Assembly: GCA_006503535.1 (NCBI GenBank)
Contig: QYRS01000005.1
Span: forward strand, 2,356,001-2,420,000
Origin: Arthrinium phaeospermum
Taxonomy: Eukaryota > Ascomycota > Sordariomycetes > Amphisphaeriales > Apiosporaceae
Direction of reading: 5' to 3'
DNA length: 64,000 nt
In this document: in pieces, positions 12,313 to 23,621 of the stretch
Layout: every line of letters starts with the position of its first letter
Position numbering within the stretch: the first letter of the stretch is position 1
Program-made: the position numbers and the translations under genes
Notes under the pieces: generated by a model
Seen by the model: only the letters and a program-made list of their open reading frames with translations
Database searches by the model: none
What the model was told of the DNA's origin: nothing

Positions 12313-15300
12313 ATGGCAGAGACACCTGTAACCGCTAGAGCATCAGCTCCGTCGCCCTCGCCCAGCAGCAAGACCACTCCTGCCAATCCGTCGGCGGACA
12401 GCGAAGAAGAACCCCCGTTTTCATCATTGCCCACCACCACCACCACCAAATCCACCTTGGCCATATCACCAACGACCTCGTCGGACGCGCCAAATAATCG
12501 CAACAACTATCATGATCATCGGCAAAGCCACAGCTCTTCCAAGTTGCCAGCTTTTCGTTTCACCGACCTAAAAAAGGAAAACCTGGGTCACCCATCCTTG
12601 TTGCACGGCATCCCGTCACCTGTCACTCCGGGCGATACCGAGACAGAGACTCAGATTCAATCGTCTTCCAACGCGTTTGATAGCGGACGAGACAACCCTT
12701 CTGTGACCGCTCCTGTCTCACCCGAACAGTCGCCGCTTCCCCAGACGCGGATCCCGAAGATTCACGGACTTCAGCATTCCAGGCGCCTGGGACCAACTCC
12801 ACTGAACAGGGCGCGACCACCAACACTGACGCGCGACACACTGAGTTGCCGGATCCGGTGTCTCCAACTGAGCCTGAATCTGCACATGCTGCCCAATTGA
12901 CCACCACAACAACACCGCAGCCGTCGACTACCGACGATATCAAATCACCATTGACTACTACTACTGACTCCACCGAAACTGTCGTGGCTTCCCAACCGCC
13001 AAAACGTCGCGCGCCGACTTCCAGCAGCACCAGCGTCTTTGATTTCGCATCTGGTCCGCGCCAGGCGCTGGGCGCTCATCAACGGTTTAATTCAGCAGAG
13101 GGCAGCGGAGTGCTGCGGGCGACCTTGCGCGAGACAGCGCGCAAGGCCAGAGGGAGCTCGTACTCCCCAAATTTGTCAAACGAAAATCGACGGACGACAA
13201 GAGGACGTCTAACTCCAGACGACCGCCTGTATCCTACAAGCCGCCAGGCTCAGCCAGCAAATCATCCCCGGGAGGCTCGACATCCATCCCGCCCATTCGT
13301 TCATTCCGATCATCAGGGTCAAGGCGGAGTTTCGGAATCACGAAAATCGACGGACGACAAGAGGACGTCTAACTCCAGACGACCGCCTGTATCCTACAAG
13401 CCGCCAGGCTCAGCCAGCAAATCATCCCCGGGAGGCTCGACATCCATCCCGCCCATTCGTTCATTCCGATCATCAGGGTCAAGGCGGAGTTTCGGAATCG
13501 ACATGGACGACGATACGGTTCGCTGGGCGCCACGGGATTCCGCAGCAGAAACCGACGACGACAGTGGTGACGTGTTTCTTAGATGGCACGGGAGGAACCA
13601 GAGTCGAACACGGTGGTGAGTGCACGCATGCCTTCACTAGTCTTTTCATACCTATGCGTGATATATGGTTTGGAAACCCCGGGTGTAGCACGCATTACTA
13701 ACTTGTTCTTAGTCGCGAGTCATACGATCACATCGTCGGCCGCTATCCGCGGCTGTTCCCTCCTATTTACCTCTCTCCCCCCCTCAGTTCACTAGGCGAA
13801 TGTCAGAGCAGGAGAGTTCGAAGAATCGGGCTTATGGCATGGACCAAATGGTGGAGAGGGCTTCACCAAAGCGGATTTTGACATATCGTCAGGATCAGAG
13901 TTCAGACAGCCCCAAGCCTAGAGTGAACGGCGCCACGTCGCGGCCGCCTCTAACGCCACGAACAATACCAACCCAAGACCTCGTCTCGGAGACCGGCTCT
14001 GCGTACGGTCGCAGAAGGCAGTCCGTAGCAGAGCCCGCTGCTGGTGGCAACCCGCACGCACGTCTTCGTCTTCTCTCGCGTCTTCTCTTAAACAACCTGG
14101 CTTGTCTTCTTACGGGCTGGCCGTACGTACAACTCATCACCGCTCGTGCCTCAGAAGCAAGAACCCAACCGGGCGATATCCAGACCGAATCATCAACATC
14201 AACCGCAGCACCGTCAACTGTATGGGATGAACTTGACGAGCTCAAGTCCCGCATCCACCGCCTCGAGCTGACTGGCAAGATCCCTCCCACATCCGGGGCA
14301 GCTATGTCGCGTACCTCGGACGACAGGCCACCGACTGCCACTACAAACGCAACCACCATGTCCGCATCGCCCAAGCGCGGCTCGGCCAGTGGCGTGCAGC
14401 AAAATGATGCTTCCAGCACTATTTCCACGTCGCAAAGAGAAGGCCACCCATTGCTTCAGTCGGCCTTGGGCAAATCGAAGGCGTTTCTGAATTTCGATGT
14501 CTATAGCGCCCTAGAGACTGCCGCAAGTGATGCGCTATCGCTGTCGACCATGATCGGCGCTGCTGGCCAACCGGGCCCCATATCGAGCGGTGCGTCCAAA
14601 CACGGGCGCTGGCACGGCTGTCACCAATCGCCAGTTGAGGCGGAAAGCGGACAGCATCTGCCGGAGCCTTACAGAACTGTGTCTGGCTCTTAGCGAAGGG
14701 CAAGCACCGTCCAAACAGCAATTACAATTGCAAATACCACAACCACCCACAACCACGCCACCTGCGGAGCCCGAGCCCCCTTCGAGTCCCACCATTAGAT
14801 TCACCGGCATGTCGAGCCCCTCCATCCCCAAATTTACGGGTGTTTCCGCCCAGCGTCGACCGAGTGGGCCCATTGCCGACCGGAGTCCTCATTCCCTGGT
14901 CACGAGCCCGAGAGCCATGTCTCGCCTCGAAGAGAGACGCAGCACCATGTTACAAGCGAGCAATGTTTCACGAGCGCAAGCCGCAGCCGATCGCTTCTGA
15001 TTCCTCGTACCCGTAGAGCTGTGACAGAGGAACCCGAGGAGCAGAATGGACGCAAGTCGACATTACTCCGAACGCGTCGCGCAGGGACAGAAGAGCCCGA
15101 GGAGACACCAATGCGGTCCACCTCGCTGCTTCGGACGCGGCGTAATGTGGAGTACGAGGATGAATCACCTCGAATGAGAGCACCGTCTCGTGCTATTACC
15201 GAGGTCGCTGTCTCGAGAGGTGCCCGAGACAGTCGAGAGGGCCGCGAAGGTCGAGAAGGCCGAGAATATAGGTCCAGCGTTCCGCTACCTTCGATCGAGA

Positions 15301-15710
15301 CAAACCACGGCTCCAATGTTCCGATGGCCTCAACCGAGATAAGCCCCTTGGGCACCACACCCTTGCCTAGGAAGCGAACGACACCTGCAACACTCAGTTC
15401 GCGGCTCTCGCAGCCGTCGAGCGCGAGCGGGTTGACAACCCGACGATATTATAATTACGATCGGGTGACACCTGACCGTGAGACGAACAGCCTATCCGAC
15501 AAGCTGGCGGAAGACCGTGGACAGAGGCCCTTCTCTTTGGGATCCACGATCTCGCGGATTGGTCGAGCTGGAAGCCTGCACACCAAGGGCCGCAGCCGGG
15601 ACAGCATGGCGGCGAACAGCCGACGACGGCGCAATATGGAGGGGCTCGATAAGACGATTGCTACGATATGTTACGCTCATGATCTTTGTACCTATAGACC
15701 TGCCATTTGA
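12313..15710 (+). CDS. Large low-complexity protein conserved in sordariomycetes, frameshifted, with a 160-bp tandem duplication
   Basis: Seen: Ser/Thr/Pro-rich protein starting MAETPVTARASAPSPSP, with LKKENLGHPSLLHGIPSP, AHQRFNSAEGSGVLRATLRE, STDDKRTSNSRRPPVSYKPP, AAPSTVWDELDELKSRIHRL, QLRRKADSICRSLTELCLAL and two copies of LLRTRRAGTEEPEE-like text. An intron of 97 nt at 13616-13712 (GTGAGT, CTAAC, TTAG) joins NTV to SRVIRSHRRPL in phase 0. Single-base frame changes are needed near 12725, 13155, 13585, 14040-14170, 14590 and 14970. A perfect 160-bp duplication sits at 13181-13499. The segment WDELDDLKSRIHRLEL looks like a short coiled coil. I recall the type only as a conserved fungal protein sometimes auto-named LPXTG-motif protein, so no function is given. 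It may be a decaying copy or a poorly corrected assembly of a working gene. Confidence 0.6.
13181..13499 (+). repeat. Perfect tandem duplication, 160-bp period, inside coding sequence
   Basis: The 159 bases from 13181 to 13339 recur exactly at 13341-13499. The period is 160 bp, one more than a multiple of three. The first copy is read in a shifted frame and the second in the frame conserved with the family (RKSTDDKRTSNSRRPPVSYK). A missing G in the GGG run near 13151-13153 just upstream would compensate for the extra base. No divergence between copies suggests a very recent event or an assembly artefact. Confidence 0.9.
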
Positions 15711-16783
15711 ATTATTCTGACGAAGGCGTTTGCTCTACGCGAGAACATGGCATGGGAAGTGGTTTGCTGGAAACCCGTTTTTCACTTCATAATACCCCCA
15801 TACATTGTCACCGGAGCGTTATTACCCTGTCCTTACAGGAACTTGCCAAAGCGGATTTTTGGCCTGCACCACATGATTTCTCTTGTACATCATCATTTTA
15901 GCGAGGGCATAGGAAAGATTTTGATTCATCAGGGGGGAGGGAAGGAAGGGGTTCGGCATGGAAAAAAGTTGGCCATGGATTGTCTACCAAGTCATGCAAA
16001 CCAAAAAAAGGCGTTTCTAAAAAAGGGGGGGAGGGGGGAGAAGCAACTCATCCGTCTCTGGATAACCTCGGCCAGAAGCTGAGGAAGGACATTCACGAAT
16101 GTACCATGTAGATATGTGTCTCTAAGGGCCGACAATAATGTATCAATATTTGGATTCTCGTGAGCCGACTCGACGATTTTTCGAGGGTTATTGGTGCCAT
16201 GTGATGCTATTTTAAATGCTTGTGTTGTATAGTTATCGTCCAGGTAGAATAGTAATGCTGCCTGTTGCTTGTGACTCTTGTGGCTGATATCTGATACCAA
16301 AGATGTACCTGCTATTAGCTAGTATGCGAGCGGGCCTTTGCCAGTGACTCAGGCCGAACGTCAGTTAACCTTCCAGAAGTTGTGCCAGTGCCCCACCAGT
16401 TCAGAGCAACACCACATGAAGTGAGCCTCCATAAGTACATCTGCTTTCTGATTTCAAGGCACCTCTTTTCCCCAAACCAGTTGTTAAGACAGTTCAAATA
16501 AGAACCAATAAACTGGCGCTCATCATCCGTGCCAGGACTGCTGCATTTCTGCCTGGTTCATATCGGTCTAGCAAGGGCATCACCACCAACACTGGACGCA
16601 ACATCCACAGCAAGCAGTGGTAGCCACTACGGCAACATCTCAACACCACCACGACAGCAACTGTGCAATTATTTTCCCGCAGCGCCCGGTATCTGCTATA
16701 AAAGCAATACTGCGCAGGTCTCTTCATTTTCGAGCTCAGCATCATCACTATCTAGCCGTCAGCGGGGCAGCAGCGTGGTGACC
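15711..16783. other. Intergenic, 3' region of the previous gene and promoter of TPT1
   Basis: No gene is supported. A G-rich run lies at about 16025-16039. A TATA-like box lies at 16697-16704, about 80 bases before the TPT1 start. Confidence 0.5.
16697..16704 (+). promoter_or_regulatory. TATA-like box of TPT1
   Basis: TATAAAAG, about 80 bases upstream of the ATG at 16784. The same reading frame is open upstream to about 16529, but a TATA box inside that extension and the strong ACCATGG context at 16784 argue for the shorter protein. Confidence 0.45.
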
Positions 16784-17921
16784 ATGGCTGACGACGGTTA
16801 CATTGACGATGCCGCTGCCGAGAGGTTTGAAAACCTCGCCGTGGGAGGTGGTCGGCGTGGCGGTGGCGGCGGTGGCAAAGGAGGCAAGCGTGGCAAACGA
16901 GGAGGAGGCGGCGGCGGTGGCCAGGAAGCGGACCGCGAGTTCTTGCTCAGCAAGGCGCTTTCGACTTTGCTGAGACACAAGGCCGGCGAGGCCGGCATTG
17001 AGCTGAACGGGGAGGGCTACGCCCGGTTAGACCAAGTGGTAAGTTTTTTTCCCCCTCATGCCCGAACGCTCATCCATATATCCTATCTTGTGGGCTGTTG
17101 TTAACCTAAGCCATCCCAATCCCCAGTTCCAATGGCCGCGCCTCCGCTCCCTCAAGCCGACCCTGGCCGAGATCCAAAAGGTCGAGCGGGACAACGCCAA
17201 GAAGCGCTTCACCCTGAAGCCGGCCACGGAGGCGGACGCCGACTCGACGGAGCCCCGCAACTGGCTCATCCGCGCCAACCAGGGCCACAGCATTGAGCTG
17301 GCCAGCGAGGCCCTGCACGCGCCCGTCACGCTCGAGGCCGGCAACGTGCCCGACGTGGTCGTCCACGGCACCTACTTCGCCTTCTGGCCCTCCATCGTCG
17401 AGAGCGGTGGACTCAGGAAGATGGGCCGCACCCACGTCCACTTCGGCACCGGCCTGCCCGAGGACGGTAACCCGTCCACCACCAACGACAATAGCAGCAG
17501 CAGCAGCAAAGAGCCGCAACCGCAAGTCCACGAAGCCGGCGACGAAGCAGCCGCGGCGCCGGCGAAGGAGGAGCGCGCAGGCGGCAAGCCCAAGGTGATC
17601 AGCGGCATGCGCGCCGACGCCGAGATCCTCATGTTTGTCGATGTCGAGGCCAGCCTGCGCGCCGGGGACATGAAGTGGTGGCTGAGCTCCAACGGCGTCG
17701 TGCTGACCGAGGGCGACGAGAACGGCTGCGTGCCGCTCCGGTACTTCAAGGAGGTGCGCGGCCGGCGGCAGGGGGTGGGACTGCTCTGGAAGGACGGCGA
17801 AAAGGTCGCCGACCTGCCCGAGGGCATCACGATCCGGACCCCTCATGGCAAGGACCGTCAAGGTGGCGGCGGTGGCCGGGGCGGTAGGGGCGGGGGTCGA
17901 GGTCGGGGCCGGGGCAGGTGA
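16784..17921 (+). CDS. TPT1: tRNA 2'-phosphotransferase Tpt1
   Basis: Role: removes the 2'-phosphate left at the splice junction of ligated tRNAs, transferring it to NAD+ to give ADP-ribose 1'',2''-cyclic phosphate. Seen: exons 16784-17038 and 17127-17921 (donor GTAAGT, acceptor CCCCAG), 349 residues. The KptA/Tpt1 core is present: LSKALSTLLRHKAGEAG (R64, H65), RANQGHS (R134), VVVHGT and GRTHVHFGTG (R186). These match the Arg-His-Arg-Arg catalytic set of the family. Oddities: a Gly/Lys-rich N-terminal segment (residues 21-47), a low-complexity insertion of about 40 residues (Asn/Ser, Glu/Ala) after the RTHVHFGTG motif, and a C-terminal RGG-like tail. These make it longer than the yeast enzyme (about 230 residues); RG-rich tails often bind RNA, which would suit the substrate (inference). 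Confidence 0.93.
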
Positions 17922-18477
17922 GAGGCTTGCTGCCTTGCACATCTCATGATGACTGGTGTTGTCCAGGTCCGACGAGGGCTCTCTTTACCCTGTCAGCTCG
18001 TTGAGTTCCGAAGGATATGGCTAAATCAAGAAGCTGTAGGAACAAATCAACTCCCGATCAACAATGTGATGACCCAAACTAATATGGAAATTTGTGTTCT
18101 CATTATACGCCAGGCTGTCTAGTCTCCCTCCTTTCACATCAATGAATACGTACAGGCTAATGTCAGACATAAAAGTACTCATACAGGCGTAACTTAGTTC
18201 CGCCTCTCCAAATAACACCACTGCCACTTGACGATAATCAGTTCAGCCATTCGATACACGCACGTCATACCCGCTGGCTCCGAAAAGCAATAAAGAAGCG
18301 CTTGTTGTCGTTGGTTTCTCCCAACCCGCCGCCGTCGTCCATGATGGAAAACCCCGATGCCGCTGCTACTTGAAGTCATGATCTGCTTCCCCATCTTTCT
18401 ATCTAAATGTTAAAAAAATTCGAGTACCCCATTCTGTTCCTTCTAAGGCACACACCGTAATCATCAATTCATGCGAA
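17922..18477. other. Intergenic between convergent TPT1 and AKR1
   Basis: Shared 3' region of two convergent genes. I see no further gene or strong hairpin here. Confidence 0.5.
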
Positions 18478-20845
18478 CTAAACCCGGTCGTCCCCAGCAA
18501 CAGACTCGTACCCGCCACGCCTCCTGCCGGAGGAGGCAATCCCCGAGTCCATCAGAGCCGGGCTCTCGTAAACGTCGGTCCAGTTAATCCGGCGCCCGCC
18601 AATCATGGCCTCGCCCGTCTCGCGGCGGCCGAACATGGGGGCCGGGTCGCACCAGAAGTCCTTGCAGTTCTGCACGTAGCCCTTGGAGTAGGGGTTCTTC
18701 TTGTTCTTGCGCTTGTTCTTGCCGGCGCCCGTCGCGGCGCCCCGGCCCGTCGCCGTCTCGATAAAGGTGTCGACGCCCAGGATGCGGCCCCACTGCTTCA
18801 GGAAGCCCTGCTTGTGGCGGTGGCCCGGCGCGCCGTGCGGGCGGGCGCCGAGCGGGTCGTCGGCCGCGCTGGGCGGCGCCGCCGCGTCCGGGTGGCTCGG
18901 GTCCAGCGGCGCGCCCGTCGACGTGAAGCCCTGGGCCTGGTTGGCCGAGGCGCCGTCGCTGATGCCGTACATGTTCTCGTACGTCGTCATGGCGCGGGCG
19001 ACCTGCACGAACTGCACAAAGAGGAGCATGCCGACCCACGTCAGCTGCAGAGTGGCCCAGATCCCCAGCAAAACCAGATAGGGATCGGCGTTGAGGACCT
19101 TGCATACGCTCTCCGAGAAAAAGGTGCATTTGTCCGAAGCGGACGAGGTCAACGTCGAGAAGTAGCTGTACAGCAACCAGTCAAACGACAGGATGCCGAA
19201 GGTCAGGCATACGAGGTAGAGGAAGAAGTGGCGATGGTTGTTGACGCCGACGCAGTTGTTGACCCACGGGCAGTGGTGGTCATGCTTAGCCACACAGCGT
19301 TGGCACTTCTTGCAATGCTTGCTACGCAGAGGTGTCCGGATCATGCAAGACACGCAGAAGTTGGCTTCGTCAAACTTCCACAAGCTCAAAAGCTCGTCGA
19401 TTACGGCCTTTTGCTCGGCGATCCCATTCAGTTTCGGCACATAGCCAGGATCGAATACCATGCACAAGGCGTAGAAATACACCGTCATGCCGAAGAAAAC
19501 GGCAAACGTGACGTTGAGGAAGAAGCTATCGGAGAATGTGCCTGGTGGGATGTTAGCAGCAGCACCACGGATTCGGGTCTGCAATACTCACTTGGCAGTA
19601 CAGACCACAACCAACTCGTGCCGACCAAGAAGAGCGACGCAGCAAAGATGCCCGCCAGCCAAGGCTGCGACATGTTAGTAACGTTCATATAGGACTAAGG
19701 GGGAGGGGGGACCACATACTGTCTTATGAAGATGTCTCATATCGGGTGGTCCAAATTCGATGACCTGGTTAGTAACCCATTGGTACCCAAAGCCCGCGGC
19801 GATTGCGATTGGTATAGACAGAATGACGGGCAAGTAGGACAGCACCAGCAACTCGGACCAGAGCATGGCGGTGGGTAGTACGAAGAGGAACCGGTTCATG
19901 AAGCTGCGCTTGTCCTGGAGGAAGTAGGATGCGCCGGGCCACCAGGGTATCGCGGCATGGCCGTCTTCGGTGTAGCCGCACTCCTTGAGGGCGCGATGCC
20001 AGGCGTTGACGGTGTTAAGGTCCTGAGCCGTAATCGCGGGCGTCTTGCCCGTGTCGGTCTTAGCAAAGCGATCGGCGCCGTACTCGATAATCTTGAGGAT
20101 GCAGGGCGGCGACCCCTTGACCAGCGCCCAGTGCAGCGCCGTGAATCCCTGCTCGTCTTTCGCGTGCACGCTCGCGCCCCATCGGAGGAACAGGTCCACG
20201 CAAAGGGGGAAACCCTTATATGCAGCCCACATGAGCGCGGTGTGACCATAGCTGTCGACGACATCGACGGGGATGCCCTGGTGGAGCAGAAGCGTGATCA
20301 ATAATATGTTTCCACCAAAAGTCGAGATATGGAGGGTGTTGTAGCCTTGCGAATCGGTGATGAGAGGGTCGGCGCCATGCTGCAGGAGAAGGTTCACGGT
20401 GTAGTAGTTGGAGCGCTGGGCGGCCCACTGCAGGGGTGTTGCGACGGATTCGCCGCCCTTCTTGTTGATGTCGGCTCCCTTGTCGATGAGGAACTTGACC
20501 ATTCCATACTGGTTGTTGATGGCAGCCCACTGTGTAGAAGTCAGCATGTCGTTGTTACCTCAATGGCTCGGCTCTGGGTGCGCTCACGTGTAACGGCGTG
20601 ATACCTTCGTCGTCGGTAAAGGTAGCATCGAAGTCCTTCTGCTCAAACAGCTTCTCCATGGCAGGTATATCTCCCACTCTTGCTAATTGCATGATCTGGG
20701 GCTCTGACGGGGGCGTGTTCGCATTGCCCTGCTGCATGCTCCCCATCTCGACGCCTTCTGCGTTGACTTTGGGAGTCGCAGCCGTGGCCTTGGCCGCCGG
20801 CTGTATCGGCATGCCACCGGCCGTATTGGCTTTGGATTGCGACAT
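18478..20845 (-). CDS. AKR1: Palmitoyltransferase Akr1 (ankyrin repeats plus DHHC domain)
   Basis: Role: S-acylates proteins such as Yck-type kinases at Golgi/endosomal membranes; in yeast it also dampens pheromone signalling. Seen: four exons, complement(18478-19541, 19592-19664, 19720-20529, 20588-20845), giving 734 residues in frame. Donors are GTGAGC, GTATGT and GTGAGT; acceptors are CAG with CTAAC branch points. Six ankyrin repeats lie at about residues 50-265 (for example [20 protein letters not shown] and [20 protein letters not shown]). Then come several membrane segments, a Cys-rich stretch [19 protein letters not shown], and the catalytic DHHC at 468-471 in [17 protein letters not shown]. 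The C-terminal tail has a Gly/Ala/Pro-rich linker and [16 protein letters not shown]. It is divergent from the SRP receptor beta gene, with about 765 bp between starts. Complete and typical. Confidence 0.95.
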
Positions 20846-21610
20846 GAGCGCCGTCTGTCTGTTGGTGCCTCGATGTGTCGTGTGGGCAGGATTGGTCGCA
20901 GGCTTTCCGATCGGGCAGCACAGAAGTGGTTGGCGAGAGTGAGGGAGGCGGTGTTAGGGATAGCCGTTCCAGCAGCAAGGCGTTGAAACGGAGTCTCTCT
21001 GTCGCGTGGCTACTGCAGCAAGCAAGATCGGATGACACACAGCACACGCACCCACTGGAGCTCAAATCCGTGCTGCAGAATAAAGAAGATCGGGGGGTCG
21101 TTCTGCGCCGGGCTACAATAAAGGGCTCAAAGAGTATCAAGTATGAAGAAACAGACAGTACAATACATGAAGGGGTATTCAATTACTACTTTCTTCTTCA
21201 GCTTTCCCACAGGCAGGCGAGAGAGTTGGTCAGCTCTTCAACAAGTTGCCCAGTCCCTTAAACTTAATCCACGAATCCAGGGCGTCTGAGCCACGGCTAG
21301 TGCTTGCCGCTGGCATCCGAATCGCGACCCGCCATTGGCCCAAAAAAGTACCCCGGCAGACCAGGGTCTTGAATGGTGTACATCGTCGGATTGGAAGCCT
21401 CGACCTGCCAGCGAGCACCAAACTATTACCGTCATTGGTAGCAAGGATCGCCATAGTGCAAGGCTCCGAATATAAGGCCACAATCTTTCGAGAAACACCA
21501 CCTGTACTTCTCTAGCCTTTGGCCTTGTCGCCCTATTTAATACCTGCACCGACAGAAGCAAAACTGTTGCTTCTCTCTCTCGAAGGCATCGACCGATTTG
21601 CCACACCAAC
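20846..21610. promoter_or_regulatory. Bidirectional intergenic region between AKR1 and SRP receptor beta
   Basis: This 765-bp stretch separates two divergent starts and must hold both promoters. Open frames here (20643-21182 minus, 20875-21261 plus) are shadows or motif-free. I see no conserved element that I can name. Confidence 0.45.
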
Positions 21611-22474
21611 ATGCCGCCCGCCATGGACCAATTAGTCGAGTACATCGAGTACATCTTGACACCTTCGACCGCCGTCTTCGTCGTTGGCACCCTCATCGTC
21701 TTTCTCGTCCCCATTATTGTGCACATCCTTGTGACCCGAGCGACACCCTACACGAACCTCCCCTCTGTCGTCCTCGTAGGACCCCCAGGTGCTGGCAAGA
21801 CGTCCTTGTTGACCCTGCTCGAGCGCGGAGATGCCGCCACCTCCACCCACACCTCGCAAGTTCCCCAGTCGATCGAGTTGACCGTCTCGGTCGACCAGCA
21901 CCTGTCCTTCCGCGAGGCCGTGAAGGACGACGCCCCCGGCGAGCACAAGAAGTTCCTGCTCGTCGACACCCCCGGCCACGGCAAGCTGCGCAACTTCGCC
22001 ATGGACAGCCTGGTCGCGCGCGAGGGCCTCAAGGGAATCGTCTTCATGCTCGACGCCGCCACGCTGGACGAGAACCTGGCCGCCACGGCCAACTACCTGT
22101 ACGAGGTGCTGCTGGCCCTGCAGAAGCGCGTGATGAAGGGGAAGACGTCCAAGACGCCCAGCGTCATCAACGTCCTGGTCGCGGCCAACAAGTCGGACCT
22201 GTTCACGGCGCTGCCCTCCACCCTGGTCAAGAGCAACCTGGAGGCCGAGCTGGGCCGGATACGCAAGAGCCGGAGCAAGGGCCTGCTCGCTTCCGGCGTC
22301 GGCATCGACGATGTGGACAACGGGGAGAACGATGACTGGCTGGGCGAGTACGGGTCGGAGAAGTTCACGTTCGGCCAGATGCAGGAGTTCAACCTGGAGG
22401 TGGATATTGTCGGCGGCAGCGTCGTTGAAGGCAAGGTCGACAAGTGGTGGCACTGGGTCTCCGAGCGCCTATAG
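21611..22474 (+). CDS. SRP102: Signal recognition particle receptor subunit beta
   Basis: Role: membrane-anchored GTPase that tethers the SRP receptor alpha subunit to the ER for co-translational targeting. Seen: 287 residues, single exon. One membrane segment at about 20-41 (TAVFVVGTLIVFLVPIIVHI) precedes the GTPase domain, with Walker A GPPGAGKTS at 57-65, the G3-like DTPGHGK at 119-125, and NKSD (G4) at 193-196. The C-terminus ends in DKWWHWVSERL, typical of the family. An acidic insertion DDVDNGENDDW lies before the last strand. A second in-frame ATG four codons downstream is possible but less well placed. Length and motif order match fungal orthologues. Confidence 0.93.
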   Translation: MPPAMDQLVEYIEYILTPSTAVFVVGTLIVFLVPIIVHILVTRATPYTNLPSVVLVGPPGAGKTSLLTLLERGDAATSTHTSQVPQSIELTVSVDQHLSFREAVKDDAPGEHKKFLLVDTPGHGKLRNFAMDSLVAREGLKGIVFMLDAATLDENLAATANYLYEVLLALQKRVMKGKTSKTPSVINVLVAANKSDLFTALPSTLVKSNLEAELGRIRKSRSKGLLASGVGIDDVDNGENDDWLGEYGSEKFTFGQMQEFNLEVDIVGGSVVEGKVDKWWHWVSERL

Positions 22475-23540
22475 GTTTCGGGCATACGTATGCATCAAAT
22501 TACCAGGGCTCTCACCGCTGGACCGCTGTCGACTCGGCCTCGATAAACTTACCTAATACATAATGCAAAGGACTGCCGACCGGGTGTCAGTACCGCCACC
22601 GATGCCCTCTTCGCACATGTTCCTCGATGACTTTCGCGCCCCGTCAGCTATCGGCCTTGGACCACCCTGTAATGGAATGTTACTTGACTTCAACCGTGAC
22701 TTCGTGACACACTATACTCGACAATCACATAATATCAAATACGAAGAGCGGTGGAAACCGCCTAGTTATCTCGATTGCTACAGCCAGCCCGGTTCAACTA
22801 CGTAACAAGCCGAGTATCGAATCTCAGCCGCACCAGAAGCTGCCACCCGACTGATGGCACCATATACTGAACTCCTGACTGTGGCAGTTGTGCATCCTGT
22901 GCCAGTTCCCACCATTATCACGAACTTCCAGTGTCTCATGTTCAAATGCCGGTATCCGGCGGAATTCATCAGATTAGAAAACCAGGGGCTTACTAGGTTA
23001 TCAATATCAGGCATCGTCGTCTTGCTAGCCATAGGGAGCACATTGACACTTTTCAGGTGTGCAAACGGCCGCCTGGCCAACTAATAAGCCAGCTTGCAGT
23101 GCCGAGATAGTTGAGAAGCGCGTTTTGCTGAAAAGCAGCGGATTGACTCGAGGGAGCTTGCGTTACGATGATTTCGGCAACTATTTGCCCCCCTTTCGAG
23201 GGATGCCCTCTTATACACCAAGAAATTCATACGATGTCTCACACCACGCAGGGGAGTTAGCCATGACAGCGCGCCAGCTTCTCCGGATCTCCCTTATTTG
23301 AACGAAAAAAAAACGAAAAAAAAAACGAGAAATGCTAGACCACACGAGAGCACCACTCATGGACATAGTTGTAATAGTGGTTTTGCCCTGCACGACATGG
23401 CAGATTCGATGTGGTGCAATCAGGACCGTCTTGCAGCGCCCATCTTGAACCCCCTGGATTTGAGTTTAACCTCAACCAGAACGCCCCGAAAGGAGTCCTT
23501 ACCGTCGGGCTCATATACCGCAATGACACAGATCTCCCTT
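22475..23540. other. Intergenic, no gene seen
   Basis: Short frames only, none with motifs. An A-rich tract at 23303-23327 (runs of A separated by CG) is the only notable composition. Confidence 0.5.
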
Positions 23541-23621
23541 GACCGGGCTGGTGTAGCCTAGCGGTAGTATTCTTATCATATTATACTTAAAGGCAAGAGG
23601 GTTCAATTCCCTCTGCGGTCA
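23541..23621 (+). tRNA. tRNA-like Pol III gene, isotype unresolved, possibly a mutated tRNA
   Basis: Seen: an A-box match TAGCCTAGCGG, a good B-box and T arm (GAGGG TTCAATT CCCTC at 23597-23613), an acceptor stem pairing GACCGGG with TGCGGTC (one mismatch, one G-T), and a T run just downstream that fits a Pol III terminator. The D stem would pair only through wobbles and no convincing anticodon stem is visible in the AT-rich middle. The 81-nt length leaves room for a short intron. It may be a real intron-bearing tRNA or a tRNA copy damaged by C-to-T changes. Confidence 0.4.

Noticed and set aside
16529..16783. N-terminal extension of TPT1 as a mitochondrial targeting form
   Set aside because: A TATA-like box lies within it and the downstream ATG has the better context; not excluded as a minor isoform.
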